A stretch of DNA of 64,000 nucleotides, from NCBI GenBank assembly GCA_944470555.2, contig OX104127.1, positions 135,984,786 to 136,048,785 of the forward strand. Direction: 5' to 3'. Position numbers and translations under genes: made by a program. The stretch comes from Heterobilharzia americana. Its lineage: Eukaryota; Platyhelminthes; Trematoda; Strigeidida; Schistosomatidae. Under the pieces are notes generated by a model. It had not been told where the DNA came from. It saw only the letters and a program-made list of their open reading frames with translations, and ran no database searches. This document shows positions 10,385 through 22,124 of the stretch, in pieces (within the stretch, counting starts at the first letter, position 1; each line of letters begins with the position of its first letter).

Positions 10385-10535
10385 TTTTAGCAGTGGAATC
10401 CAGGATGTACATTTCGTCCTATTTGGGACTCACTCGTCAGCTGGATATACCTGCCTCCCAGCGGGATTCAAACTTGAGACCGGTCACTTCAAACACCAGA
10501 GGGTTATCCACTGGACCACCGAGCCATGATAGCCA
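10385..10535 (-). mobile_element. SINE family A (Sm-alpha-like)
   Basis: Minus-strand tRNA-like head (ggctcggtggtccagtggat; B box aagtttgaatccc) followed by a hammerhead region and the end tcctggattccactgct. Faces the plus copy at 10622. Confidence 0.78.
10398..10446 (-). ncRNA. hammerhead with 4-nt insertion (SINE family A)
   Basis: Stem I atccag/ctggat, CTGACGA, stem II gtcccaaataggac and GAAA are all present. Four extra bases (gtga) separate the core from stem II, which should disturb folding. Confidence 0.65.
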
Positions 10536-10621
10536 CTTCTCGTGTGACGAGTGTAGTTGTAGTGTTATTGCTTGTATTATCTCATCGTTGATTGGACTGA
10601 ATTGATCTGTCTTTATTGGCT

Positions 10622-10800
10622 ATCGTGGCTCGGTGCTCTAGTGGATAACGCTCTGGCATCTTAAGCGATCGGCCCCGAGTTCGAATCACGGTGAGAACAA
10701 CACTCACTGGGAGGCATGTACATCCACCTGACGAGTAAGTCCCAAATAGGACGAAATGCACATCCTGGATTTCATTGCTAGCCACTATCCATCATTAATA
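10622..10800 (+). mobile_element. SINE family A (Sm-alpha-like)
   Basis: Head gtggctcggtgctctagtgg with A box tagtggataacg and B box gagttcgaatcac, then a hammerhead region (10722-10770) and end tcctggatttcattgc. About 56 bases after it (10853-10911) are an inverted copy of 10558-10612. Confidence 0.8.
10722..10770 (+). ncRNA. hammerhead with 4-nt insertion (SINE family A)
   Basis: CTGACGA, stem II gtcccaaataggac and GAAA are present. The extra gtaa before stem II is at the same site as in the 10398 copy, and stem I has one mismatch. Confidence 0.6.
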
Positions 10801-11234
10801 TATAATTAAAACACAGGCAATATAGAGGCATCCACACAGGAGCCCATATGCCGAAAAAGACGGATCAATTCGGTCCAATCACCGACGGTATGATACAAGC
10901 AATAACACTAAGACAGTTTGTGTTTACTATCCAGGCACTCAATACAAATTTATGAAGTTGTTGGTAAAAGTCTTTTTATTCACCGAAATTTCCTTTTTTA
11001 AAAACTTCAAATGTATCAGTCTTTCCTACAAAAACCTGTTTCATAAACGTCTGTAATAAATGTATTTGATTTACTAATACTAATTCGACATTTGTAAAAT
11101 TTGTAACTTATTTATTCAACAAAATATGAAATAATTGACGTAAGTGTCAAGTACATCAGTTCATAAAATTTTCAGTCAAGCAATCTGTTGGATTTGTTGT
11201 TCAATAAGAGTGTAAACGATGGTCATTTTGTCTT

Positions 11235-11335
11235 AGTGGGAACAAGACCCGTCACTGAAAGGTGGGTACATCCAGCTGACGAGTCCTAAGTAGGACGAAA
11301 CACATCCTGAATCCCACTTCTGGCCGCTATCTATC
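11235..11335 (+). mobile_element. SINE family A, head-truncated
   Basis: Keeps gtcactgaaaggtgggtaca, a hammerhead (11270-11312) and the end tctatcattaa. tRNA-like head absent. Confidence 0.7.
11270..11312 (+). ncRNA. hammerhead ribozyme, near-intact (SINE family A)
   Basis: Core CTGACGA, stem II gtcc-taagta-ggac and GAAA are intact. Stem I atccag/ctgaat has one mismatch and stem III is very short. Confidence 0.65.
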
Positions 11336-11659
11336 ATTAAGATGACCATTTTAGTTAGCACTTCTAAAGTTATGGAGTCTAAATCATTATTAATCATATT
11401 TTTCAATGTTATTTGATCCATTGATCGAATAGCATATTCCGAGTTGAAACCTAGTTGAAGAATATTTTCCAGTTACCTTAGACATATTCTTGTGCATTCA
11501 AAGTGAGATGTAGTCAAGAATCTGGTCAACTAAATTTCCATAATTCATACATCTATTAATAAATTTTTATTCGAACTTACAAACCGACTTCTGATTTCAT
11601 TCACTGGTGTATAATATCAATAAAACCACTTCACTTACCTTGGAAGTAGGATCAGCCCT

Positions 11660-12475
11660 AGACTGATGGTTCAGTGGCCGACGAAATATCTGCACAAATA
11701 CAGCTTTCACAAACATACGCCACATGTGGCGCCACTGTGATATCCGAGTGTCTATTAAGGGTCACGTGTACTGCACAACAGTTCGCTCTGTTCTAATGTA
11801 TGGCTGTGAAACATGGCCATTGAAGGTGGAAGACATAAGAAGGCTGGCTTCAGGTGTTTGACCACCGTTGCCTCCGTAGTATAGGCCACCGTATTCCGTG
11901 GTGTCATCACATGAGTAACGCAGACATCAGGTGTAGGGTTTTAGGGAGAAGAGGTAAGTGAGTTGATGTGGTTGTGAACCTTCATGGATTGAGATGGCTG
12001 GTTGGTACATGTGTTACGTATGTCCAGTTGCCATCTACCTCGTCACACAATGTTGGCCGAAGTGGGTTCAGGCTGGTAGAAGGCCCAAGGTGGCCAGACT
12101 AAAACATGGCATCAATATATGAAGTGTTTGACTGTTGGTTTGAACCATGTGGGGTGATGCAGACTAGGTGGTTGGGGTCCGTTTGACAAGAGGAACCAGT
12201 TGTTGGAGACTGATTCTAGGTGATGTGGCTGAGAGTTGATGTCAGTAGTGCAAATGTATACACATATCATCCTCATCTTAACTACGCTATACCGAATCTC
12301 ACCATTTTCTCATTCTTCCTTTCTCTATTTTAGTATTTTATATTTCTTTTGACTGAGTTTTTTTTTTTCATTTTCCACTTCATTGCCTTTTTACTTTGTG
12401 TGGTGGTATGAGGTGTGGCAAGTTGGACCGTTTACACAGTAATGCCTGGTCGTATGTTGATTTGGATGGATGGAT
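11660..12475 (+). mobile_element. CR1-clade (SR1-like) 3' fragment
   Basis: Encodes, with frameshifts, [57 protein letters not shown] and LHGLRWLVG, the C-terminal domain of SR1-like elements. It ends in ggatggatgg, matching the reverse complement at 40455. Closely related to the minus-strand copy at 40448-42790. Confidence 0.88.
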
Positions 12476-12479
12476 AATA

Positions 12480-13445
12480 TGAACTTGAAAGCTGAACATT
12501 TACCTTCTGACAATGATGGAAGATAATCGTACCAATTTCACTTTCACGTAAAAAGAATAACCATCCGTCTTCAATTTAAAATCTTCACCTTTTCCAAAGA
12601 TCTCAAAATCTGGTTAAAACTAATTCAGTGAAATGTCCTGCAGCTATAAATTCCTTTCTTTATTGTGATGTCGAAATAAGCATTCAAAAACATCAAACTT
12701 CATCTTTCTACTATGCTCTACCGATAATTTGTACATTGAGTTCATCATAAAGAATAGAATAAGTTAGTATGAATAAATCTGTGTGTGGTTGCCTTTCTGA
12801 AACATTAGTATGAAAGTTAGTTGTTAACGCTGTAGTTAATAATTCTCTTCAAAGTTGAAAAATCGATAATTACAGTTAACTAACGAGGCTGCAATTGCAT
12901 TTCAGTTTGTTTATTCGATGTACCAAACAGTGTGTTAGTTACTGGGTAATGCTAACGAAGCAATTTACTGTCCATAGTTATATGTAGACACCATTCATAC
13001 ATTGTATATATGGTTCTCACTATTTTTTTGAAATATGTATTAAAGTTTTCCATTTATGTGGAACAGGTAAGTGCTCAGTCGTTCCTATTGCACTTAGTTG
13101 GTGTTGACTCGACAAAGAAAGATTTAACTGTGGGTGAAGGAAAAACCCAGATGGTGGCAAGATTTGGACCAGTGGCCTCCGGTTTATTGGCTTGGTTTGG
13201 TACCAGCTGAGCTATTAGAGATAGTTTCTGAATAGTTCCTAACTTCGACTACCGAGGGTTGCTCCCGGCTGTCAGGTAAACCGTAAATGTACATTCATCG
13301 TAATCACACTAGCTACCCAGCCAGGTCCTTTCATCCCAATCGAAACTGAGCTACATTAGAGAATGGGAAAACCCTATTGTTTGGTAATGAGACACTTAGA
13401 GAGATATTTGATTATCGATTCCTTCCTCCGCCTAAGTTAATTTGT
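12480..13445. other. no gene recognised
   Basis: AT-rich. A 13010-13210 open frame spans gtggcctccggtttattggc and taccagctgagctattagag, which look like a worn tRNA-derived repeat in minus orientation, so it is not called as a gene. Confidence 0.45.
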
Positions 13446-13449
13446 TCCA

Positions 13450-13640
13450 TTTGGGGTTTGTGGGGATTTATTGATTTCAAGCTGGTGCTTATCATAGACT
13501 GACATCAGTTGGAGAAACATTGGATTCCAACCCAGTGGCTTAATGGTAACGAGCTGGCCACGGAACCTAGGGGTCCTGGATTCGATCCGTGGCAGGGTCT
13601 TGGGTGCGCACTTCTGCGGAGTCCCATACTAAGCTGCTTT
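13450..13640. mobile_element. SINE family B chimera (minus tail joined to plus head)
   Basis: 13450-13525 is the tail in minus orientation (catagactgacatcagttgg). 13526-13640 is the head in plus orientation (cagtggcttaatggtaacg; ggattcgatccgtgg) with a broken ribozyme start. Confidence 0.7.
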
Positions 13641-13884
13641 AACTGCCAAGAAATTAGATACACTACGTATATCTTACGACTCAATAATTACTCACTTAAA
13701 GATACTAATAAATTCATAGAAAGTTACAAAAATCCAGATGAATAATAGTGATAACACTGCTGTTATTAATAACATTAGTAAATATCCTGAAATTATAATC
13801 AGGAGCCTTGACCTGTGTGGTCAACCAGTCAGAAGTGAAGCGAATGCCACCTGAAGATCCAGGCGGATAGTTGCATTACATCGT

Positions 13885-14125
13885 GAACTTACAGAAGTAA
13901 GAAACTGGATCACTGAACTCCGATCCAGTGTCTGAATGGTCAACGCATCCTCTATGAAGGTCAAGATTTCCCTCCCTGGAGGGTTCGTGGTTGCGTACTC
14001 CTGAAGAGTCCCTTACTGGGACGAAACAACTGTCCAGTGCTCCCAGGTTTTCAGAGGTTCTCCAACCCATGTTAGTCCGTGATGAATACTGCCTCAAAAT
14101 TGAAATCCCATTAACCTCAAAATAT
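13885..14125 (+). mobile_element. SINE family B with near-intact hammerhead
   Basis: Leader gtgaacttacagaagtaaga, head (gtctgaatggtcaacgcatc; gggttcgtggttgcg), hammerhead 13995-14040 and tail (ttttcagaggttctccaacc to gatgaatactgcc). Confidence 0.75.
13995..14040 (+). ncRNA. hammerhead, near-intact (SINE family B)
   Basis: Core CTGAAGA fits CTGANGA. Stem II gtccc-ttact-gggac, GAAA and GTC are intact. Stem I has one mismatch and stem III caactg is imperfect. Confidence 0.65.
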
Positions 14126-14639
14126 AATAATAAAGGCAACACCGATACTGAGGACGGAATTCAAAACCTCCACAGTATTACCATACAACACATGTTAAAA
14201 ACGTTACGGTAAATTTTATCTAAGGTTGAGAAAAGTCCGTTTTAAACCTAAATTCTAACTTAGAAACAATATGTGATTCTTAAAATAATTAGTTATCTCT
14301 ATAAAACTCAACAAAATAGGATGACGTAATTTGTCTGAAACGTCTAGTGCATTTACGTAACACACTTCGAACGATTTCACCACATACATACTTCCTATAA
14401 GTTTTTATTCATATTTAAGGTTATGAAGAGAATATGAAAAAGCCTCAAGTTGGAAGGTTTAGTTGAAAGCCAGAGTAACGATGAAAATCAACAGGGCAAA
14501 AATAATAATACATTGATCTTGGTTTCAGGTGTCAATTCACGAAAGAAAGTTTAATGTAATGGAAAAATTATGTTTGAGCATATAAAGTTGGCTTATACTT
14601 CTTAAACGGTAAATTTTCCCTTTTGTGAATAAGTATAAG

Positions 14640-14900
14640 GGACGTTTAGACGTTAATCCTATCATCTAACTCAGTGATATGTTTCCTTATTGAAAAGCCT
14701 GGAGGTATACTATCAACATTTATGCGTTCAGATAATGCAGTTAACCTTTGAAGCCACTTTGGAATATTATCTTACTTGCATAGATCTATGAATCCTCTCT
14801 ATGTATGTGTCACCAAATGTTCATTTAAACTGGTTGATACAATGGGATGTGACGTTATCGTTCACGCGCTGTAGAGGTTTAGGAGGTTATACATAGTGAT
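14640..14900 (-). mobile_element. Penelope-like GIY-YIG fragment, second family, degenerate
   Basis: Minus strand reads FGDTYIERIHRSMQV, PKWLQRLTALSERINVDS and FSIRKHITELDDRINV across a frame break. The catalytic G after YI is replaced by E. Clearly homologous to the 57140 and 27720 copies. Confidence 0.7.
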
Positions 14901-14954
14901 TTCTACTAGCCTGACTCTAATTCCATGGTTTATCCTACCAATAACAGTATGAAT

Positions 14955-15290
14955 TCATGGCTCGGATAGCTCAGTGGTAACGTCATGGACTGTAGCATTA
15001 GGGGATGAGGGTTCCAACCTCCTAGGGGACATCAGCTCACTTGGGTTACAGTAAAGTCTTGCTGATAAAAGCCAAAAAGCATGGAACCCACATGCAGGGC
15101 TTCCTCTTAGTTGCCCCCAACCAACTAACATCCATCAGAATGCACCCTGATGGTGAGCCTCCTAACTTAGTGACCACATTGCAAAGTGACCGATAGAATT
15201 TGGTCTGCACACAGGACTAGATAACATGAGGTTTATTACCCTCCAGTGACCAGTTAATGCATTGTCTCTCTTTGAGGATGATCCCATGAA
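14955..15290 (+). mobile_element. SINE family D, head and tail, ribozyme degenerate
   Basis: Head: ggatagctcagtggtaacg (A box) and gggttccaacctcc (B box). The ribozyme position reads cttgctgataaaagcc...ggaaccc: CTGATAA instead of CTGANGA and GGAAC instead of GAAAC. Tail: ccaaccaactaacatccat onward. Confidence 0.75.
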
Positions 15291-15439
15291 AGTCACTTTT
15301 CAACAGAAGCTTGATGAGAACATCTTTCTACTTGAAAAAGGGAGTAGTTATTTCATGGCTACGTTTCATTCAAGATTCTTATATTATCAACGAATATACA
15401 CATGGTTATAAACATGATGATGAACATGTTATATGAACA

Positions 15440-15655
15440 ATAACTTGTGAACTGACAGAAGTAGGAAATATGGACCATTGGATTCTGACCCATTGGCTCC
15501 ATTGGAACGTGCTGGTTCAGAGTTCGATCCCTGGTAGGGTCATGGGTGCTCACCACTGAGAAGTCCCACACTAGGACGAAGAAAATGTTTAGTACTTCCG
15601 GTGTTCCCCCAACTGACGTCAGTCCATGATGAATTCCAACCTAAAGTCAATAAAT
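15440..15655 (+). mobile_element. SINE family B, ribozyme degenerate
   Basis: Leader gtgaactgacagaagtagga, head (cccattggctccattggaac; agttcgatccctgg), broken ribozyme (CTGAGAA; GAAG) and tail (ccaactgacgtcagtccatg). Confidence 0.75.
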
Positions 15656-15659
15656 TGTG

Positions 15660-16580
15660 TGCTAAACACTATTCAGTAAATAATACTGATTCACTTTGTG
15701 GTACGTTGATTAAACAAATTAAAATGTGTTCGTTTCCTGGTTAGTTATCTATGCTTACGGATTTTAATTTCTATAATATGTAGAAAAGCAAAAGTTTCTA
15801 CTAAGGAGACAATTACGTTAACAGGATGTATGTACAGGGGGATTGAAACACACTATTATAACTGCTGACCACTGGGTAAAATGAGAACAGAAAACGTCGG
15901 AATGAATTTGAAACAGTAAACAGATGGATATAAATAAATATACTGAGTTATTGTTGAAGTGAGTTACATGAAGTCCTGCCGAAGGGCAGAAGACTTTACA
16001 AACTTTTTTGCATTTTAAGTCTTCATAATTCTGACTACGATTGCAAAGTGGGAACTCCTGCTCCTTTTGTTAAACAGTTAGATATCTTTTGAATAAAAGG
16101 TATGGATTAGGGGTAACAAAGTGTAACTCCTTACCTTCTTTTCTACAGCTTTCTGTAGTCATCACACCTGGAGATCTTTTACACATTTTAAAAGGGTTCT
16201 CATTCTGCATCACACTAACTAACTTTGTAAAATAAACGCTGGTATGTACACATGAGGCATATTACTTTCCAAATGATGGAAGCTGTTCTCAATATCATAG
16301 TAGAAAATATCTTCTCTAATAGAATATTGAAGTTTCCTGAGTAATTTCCTCTAATCCATCTCCTTAGTTTAAGAATTTATGAAAAGCTTTTTTTACCAGA
16401 AGTGAAGAGGAATGACTAGAAGATACTCTTTAGCGTACTGTCTTTGTTTTAACTATCTGAGTATCCGTTCTGTTCAAAAATCTTACCACGTTATCTTACT
16501 CTTTTCCGACTGTGACATCAGAACATATTTTTTTGGCACTGTCAAATAGTAACTCGATCAAACTGGAACCCAGAACCGAC
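15660..16580. other. no gene recognised
   Basis: AT-rich; nothing recognised. Confidence 0.5.
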
Positions 16581-16584
16581 TGGG

Positions 16585-16755
16585 TTGCTCGCCGGCCTAG
16601 TGGGTAACGCTATGGCATTCGGAGCGACTGGTCCTAGGCTCAAGTTTTTGGTGGGTGCATTATCACTCACTGGGAGGCATGTAAGTCCAGAAGACGAGTC
16701 CCAAATAGGACAAAACACATGTTGTGGATTCCACTGCTAGCTACTATCCATCAAT
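16585..16755 (+). mobile_element. SINE family A, ribozyme degenerate
   Basis: Head with A-box-like ctagtgggtaacgct and B-box-like ggctcaagttt. The ribozyme core is GAAGACGA instead of CTGACGA, and GAAA has become CAAAA. Confidence 0.7.
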
Positions 16756-16759
16756 AATA

Positions 16760-18325
16760 TGAAAATTGAAAATACGAGCAATATTCAGGCATGTGTACAG
16801 AAACCAGTGTACCATTAGTAGCCAATCACTTCTGTCCAATCAACGACGGAGATTTACAAACTATATTTTCAAAGATATTTCACCAATATTCTCTTATTGA
16901 AAACCTAAAGGGAGATATATATTTTCCATGTCATAATGATTTTTAATAAATACTTCTGATAATTTCTCCTTTCATTTGACCTCATTAAAAGATATCTAAC
17001 TTACTGTTTAATGTGAAAATATTATTCTCATGTCTAAATTTGGTCTAGGCAGTTGCTATCTGTGGGCATTATGGGTAGCGCAGACAGTTTAGGAATATTA
17101 GTTCTACATTTAATCTGTTCATATATTTCAGGTAATTTAAATTATGTCCTTTCTAGGGAATGCAATGCTGACAATGATATCTTACCTTATGCGAACTTCT
17201 GAAAGGTATAATTGTCTTTCAAATCGCCATCTTAAAGATAAAATGGAGTCAAACTTCCTGCAGTTATAGTAAAAGCATGACCTACTTTTCGGTCAACAAA
17301 AACTTATGACGTAGTTATTCCTAATTTTCTACATGCCACTTGAGTCATACAAATCAGCTGCCGATGACATCAGTGTACACAGAACTCCTGCTACACCTAG
17401 AATGTATGTCTGAATTTTGATTCCACTTTATAGTAAGGTTAGCCTAACTAGCAGTTTCGTGGTCAATAAAAACATCTTCCAATACAGTTCAAACTAACAA
17501 AATCAGTTGCGCCTATTATTGACAGCTGAATGGCGATCTGATCTGGATTCACAACTGACCGTTGACCCGCTAAGAATTGTGAATGAGCATTTTTTTTCCA
17601 CTTACAAGAAGTCAGGAAAATCATTAATACAACTATCTAGAGCTTGAAATATGTCCTACCAATGAGAAGGTTCATTGTAGTTCATTGAAACTTTTGATAT
17701 CTTCCAGTGCACTCAGATGAGTAACTGGCCTATGAGGATTTGGCTACTCTTACAGAAAAGTATTTCAGAGGCACCATCAGATTTATTGGTGTAAACTAGG
17801 CTAGAGATAACTATGGTCTACTGCGATAGCAGAAAGCTGCTTGCATCAGAAATCTGGCTGTGTCATTTTGGCTAGTAATCTAGAAGCTTTTTTTCAGGAA
17901 GATATGGCAGAATGAAAAGGTTCTATAACTTTATAATCAAGCTAATATAGTAGTCACCTCCAAAAGCAGCTTCCGTAAAAAGTGAGAATGTTATTAGTGT
18001 ATTAAATTTATGTTAGTTCCATCAGAAATACCTACCACCATAGGTCACAAGTTGTTTGCTTCTAGCAGAAAGCTGATACAGGGAAAAAGGCCGCGTTGTT
18101 TTTCATGATATAACATGCTCATTCCCGTAAGATACTCCAGCGTCCTTATGTGTATGTCAGTTCAGTGACTGCTTTTGAAATTAATATTCGGGCTCCCTAC
18201 GACTGGTTGGATGGAACTGCCTTCTAGAACTGTCCCTAAGAAACGGGTATTTTCATCATTTCTAAAACTCTATGCAAAGATATGACAAGTAGAGTAGGGA
18301 CATATAATCACTTGTCTTTAGTGTT
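16760..18325. other. no gene recognised
   Basis: Possibly includes the upstream part of the CR1-like remnant at 18330, but no motif could be read with confidence. Confidence 0.4.
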
Positions 18326-18329
18326 CTAT

Positions 18330-18780
18330 AGTAGCAGTGAAGTTTAACAGCAATGTCCAGGTTTCCCATCCCTCTTTAACTTTGCCATCAATGATATTAT
18401 TGAGACAGTTGCGAAGGAGATGAGTGGCGGTTTCAACCTTTTCATCAGGACATCCTCACCTTAATTATACAGCCGGTATTATCTTACTGTACGATGATAT
18501 CATTACTATCCAAGCGTCTGTCACTTGGTTGAAAATGAGCATCTGTAAGTGCTTCATATGCTTTTCACATTCAGATCGAGAAATGTCTTTGCGAAGCTGA
18601 TAGAGACAGCTGAAAACGTTCGTATATTTGAATGGTTGCTTGAGTGCTTATAGATATATGACATGAAATTACCCGCTACCTGTAAAATGTCTGAGCTGTA
18701 CATTCTAATCTGCCTCACATTCGTCCATTTTTGTTTAACTCTAGATGTACAGTACATCAGGGAGATCGTTACTTTCTCAT
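18330..18780 (+). mobile_element. degenerate CR1-like reverse transcriptase fragment
   Basis: One frame reads FPSLFNFAINDIIETVAKEM (motif B region; relatives have SPFLFNFAINDILE), then, after a stop, NYTAGIILLYDDI, the motif C region where YADDIVLL is expected. The catalytic Asp pair is lost. The fragment is more diverged than the SR1-like copies and may belong to another CR1 subfamily; its outer limits are not clear and could reach 17600-19250. Confidence 0.55.
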
Positions 18781-19334
18781 ACCTTCTTCAGAAGAACCTC
18801 TTGAGGTGATGACATTTGCTAGTTCTAGGTGGCTAATCACTGGTGTGTAAATGAGACTGCCCACATTTAGCGACAACACCGTATAAGTAACCCCATAACC
18901 GAAAGGCTTGGTTTTAAGTGTAATAAGGATCGTACAGAGATGAATAGTAAGCCTCAGAACAAAGGCGTTGGTGATTTAGACACACTTTATTGGATACCAC
19001 TTCATTGTTCTCCATACCTATTGTTTTTTGTCTGCTCTGGTTTTATATGGAACCAGCAAAGAGGTGGTCAGTTTATGACTCACTAATATGTGACGAAATA
19101 CAGTTTCGACAGATCACCATCTGTTAGTGCATCAGAACTATCTGGGCGAAGTTCAGCAGATCACACAACTGAGTTACACCAGACACCTGAGGATCATAAC
19201 CATGTTCTTGTGTCTCTTCTGAACAGTACTATAGAAGCTATTTACTGATACTTGTACATTATCCTTGGTCATTATGTTAAAATGTGGGCTGTCATGTGAA
19301 TGCCTCGATGTTTTCTGAATATTGGTGGTAATGC

Positions 19335-19495
19335 GATGTGATTGGTGGTTGCTAGAAGTGGAGTTCAGGACTCACGGTTCAGTCCTCTCGGAATTCGTTG
19401 TAATGAGGACACTATCATTCACTAGGATACAGGCACGTCCAGCTGATGGGTCTCAGTTGGGACGAAATGCACATTATAGCCATCATCAATCAACT
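19335..19495 (+). mobile_element. SINE family A, degenerate
   Basis: Ends and spacer (actaggatacaggcacgtcc) match the family. Ribozyme core is CTGATGG with the cleavage side lost (cattatagcc). Confidence 0.6.
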
Positions 19496-19599
19496 TAAAT
19501 CGTTGTACTGTTTTGCTTAGACCGATTTCGTGGTGACAATGTCTAAATGAATCAGCTTTATAACAGAGTAAGTGGATTTAATAGTCTATTTGATAGCTA

Positions 19600-19765
19600 G
19601 TAATGGAATTCAGGATGCCTGTTTCGCCCTATTTGAGACTCGTCAGTTGGATGTGCCTGTACCCTACTGAGTGAACGTTTTCCCACTGAGACTCCAAAGC
19701 ATTACCCATCGCTTCGAACTCCAGAATTTCATCCACTAGGACACTGAGATATGACACCCACCTCT
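19600..19765 (-). mobile_element. SINE family A
   Basis: Minus strand: eroded head (near 19760-19690), hammerhead 19652-19608, and end attccattactagcta. It forms an inverted pair with the 19335 copy. Confidence 0.65.
19608..19652 (-). ncRNA. hammerhead, near-intact (SINE family A)
   Basis: CTGACGA and GAAA intact. Stem II gtctc-aaat-agggc uses wobble pairs, and stem I atccaa/ctgaat has a mismatch. Confidence 0.55.
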
Positions 19766-19769
19766 TGTG

Positions 19770-20790
19770 TCATTTATTGTTTTGTGTATGTTTGCTGAAT
19801 GCATTACAGTCATTCATCGGAGACTGACATATATTTATCACAATGGTTAACTAACTGGTTTTCTTTCATCTATGTTCAAATGTACACATTATATTCCATT
19901 GGAACGAAGACAAAAATGATATATTTTATTTACAAACCTGGAGGTTTCTGAAAGTTATCAGTTCAAAGACAAGATATGAACACTGTTACGTAAGAAGAAC
20001 AAAAAGTGAACCAACTGTCTGTATAAACTTCTTATACACTTACTTTCTTCCTAAGCGACACAATAAATCTCCATTGTAATTTATTTTTGACAAACATGAA
20101 AGGGTGTTAGAGATAAAATCTATTATGCTTTATAAATGACGCCAAAAAAATGGGGGATTTTGATTGATTCTTGCTTATTCCGTTCCAGATTCCTTTTACC
20201 CATTTAAATCGTATTACAAATATTCATAGAATAAAGTATTGCGTGAGTTGTGACTTTATTTCATGAGGTCATTCTCACTTAGAAGTATGAAAAGATTGTA
20301 AGCTGAAATCTTTTTCTATTCTTGCTAGTTACACTAAAGTCGATAGCCTATGACAATGAAGTGTGTTGAATGTTTTAATCGATCATATCATCCTTTTTGT
20401 CAATGAAGGCAGTCTATTGAGGTAAGCAAATTTATCATATTTTAGTAGTGATATCCATGAAAAAAAAGTGCTTTGTCTGAGAGACAATGAAACAAATGAA
20501 TGTTACGACATTAACTTTGGCAAACAATGAAATATTAACATCACTGTTAGCTTACGTATAGTTACTTTTCAATGTAATGCGGTATGCGACACTTAATTTA
20601 TGATGTTTAGTATCCCATCTTTTCTTAAGAACTTTTTATGCAGTATAACTGGGTAATACATTATATTTCTTCAAAATTGATTCATTAGTAAGTGGACAAA
20701 CACATGAAAATATTATGATATATTAAAAACTTTTAGTGAAAATAACAAACGTTTTCAACTGCCTGGTTATACTTAAAAATTCATTTATAT
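19770..20790. other. no gene recognised
   Basis: AT-rich sequence between SINEs and the deleted RTE copy. Nothing recognised. Confidence 0.5.
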
Positions 20791-20801
20791 AATATATTCA
20801 A

Positions 20802-21686
20802 AACCTCACCTGGCTAACTAGTTCACTAGTTACTAGCCGGTCCTAAGCCCGGATAAAGAGGCAAGGTTATGCATAGAGCTATCAACCCTACCCCAGAAAA
20901 CCAATCCAACCGCTACAGAAACTTCAAAGCACGTTAACGAACAGAAGACACAGTTGATGATGATACTCAACCAACGCCACTACCAGCAACAACAACAACA
21001 AGCTCCAATCACCATCAACGGGAGAAACTTAAAGGAAGTAGTCTCTTTCACCTATCTAGGCAGCACTGTTTCAACTACAGGCGGCGGCACAGACGAGGAC
21101 GTCAAAGCAGCCAAGGTCGGAAAAGCAAAACAGGTGTTCATTAGCCTGAAACCAATGTGGAGATCTTCTGCACTCAGCATAAAGCGTGAACAACATTCGG
21201 ATCCGGATTTCCAACACCAATATCAGGTCGGTGCTTCTGTATGATGGTTGAGATACTTGGCGCGCTACAAAAGACATTTCCAACAAACTACAGATAATCA
21301 TCAACAACTGCCTACGCTCACTCAATACTGAAGATTAGATGGCCAGAATAAGAAGAATAAGCAACAAGGAACTCTGGCAACCAACGAACCAACCAAGAAG
21401 CTATCACTCAGCAAATATGCAGAAGGAAGTGGAGATGGATTGGGCATGCACTAAGAAGACCATTCAGGGATATCACGCACCATTCACTCGAGTTTAATCC
21501 AGATGGGAAACGCCGAGTTGGGCGTCCGAGTCGAGAGTGACATAGAGGAGATTGTGTGAGAAGAAAATGAGAGTTTATGGGCGGTCGTGGAGCCAGGTTG
21601 AAAAGATTGCAGAGAACAGAGTGGAATGGATATTTGCTACTGAAGCCCAATGTTCCACTAGGAACCCAAGGGACAAAGAAATAATA
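20802..21686 (+). mobile_element. internally deleted RTE with both ends and target-site duplication
   Basis: Starts with the family 5' end (acctcacctggctaactag) and after ~140 bases jumps to the segment encoding MMMILNQ...INGRNLKEV near the end of RT, then continues to the 3' end. Endonuclease and most of RT are missing. The flanks share atattcaa (20794-20801 and 21687-21694). An ~885-bp unit with intact termini and a target-site duplication suggests either a deletion derivative that moved in trans or a later internal deletion. Confidence 0.88.
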
Positions 21687-21819
21687 ATATTCAATGCAAC
21701 TAACTGAATACTGAATGCAACCGATACATGGAAATATGTTTAATACATTTCAACTGATCACGATTTACTGAGATTATTCACAATACAATAATATGTTACG
21801 AAACTAAGCTTCAACCTCT

Positions 21820-21950
21820 GGAGCTAGCTGGTTCGAATATCATCGCAGCCCAGATTTTCATTTCCCCTTCAATCATCACTCAGTATTAAATCAAGTCTGA
21901 CAAATCACATGTAAGATAGTCAAACTGTTAAAATAAAGTATCATTTACAA
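21820..21950 (+). mobile_element. tRNA-derived repeat family C, 3' fragment
   Basis: gctggttcgaatatcatcgc (B-box side) followed by ttttcatttccccttcaatc and the family 3' part ending in agatagtcaaactg. Confidence 0.6.
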
Positions 21951-22124
21951 TACAGTGAAACATAAAGAATGTCTTTTTTCGAATAGATGCGTTCTTCTTT
22001 CTTGTCAAGCAAACTAAATCTGACAAAGATATTCAAATTGCTATATGACCGTTTATTTACAACATTGAAACGTTTTATAGCATTACTAATTGAAGTATGC
22101 AGGAATTTACGTCCACAAAAGTAA

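Noticed and set aside
19335..19495. Hammerhead at the 19335 SINE copy
   Set aside because: Core reads CTGATGG and the cleavage-site strand is lost, so it is not listed as a ribozyme.
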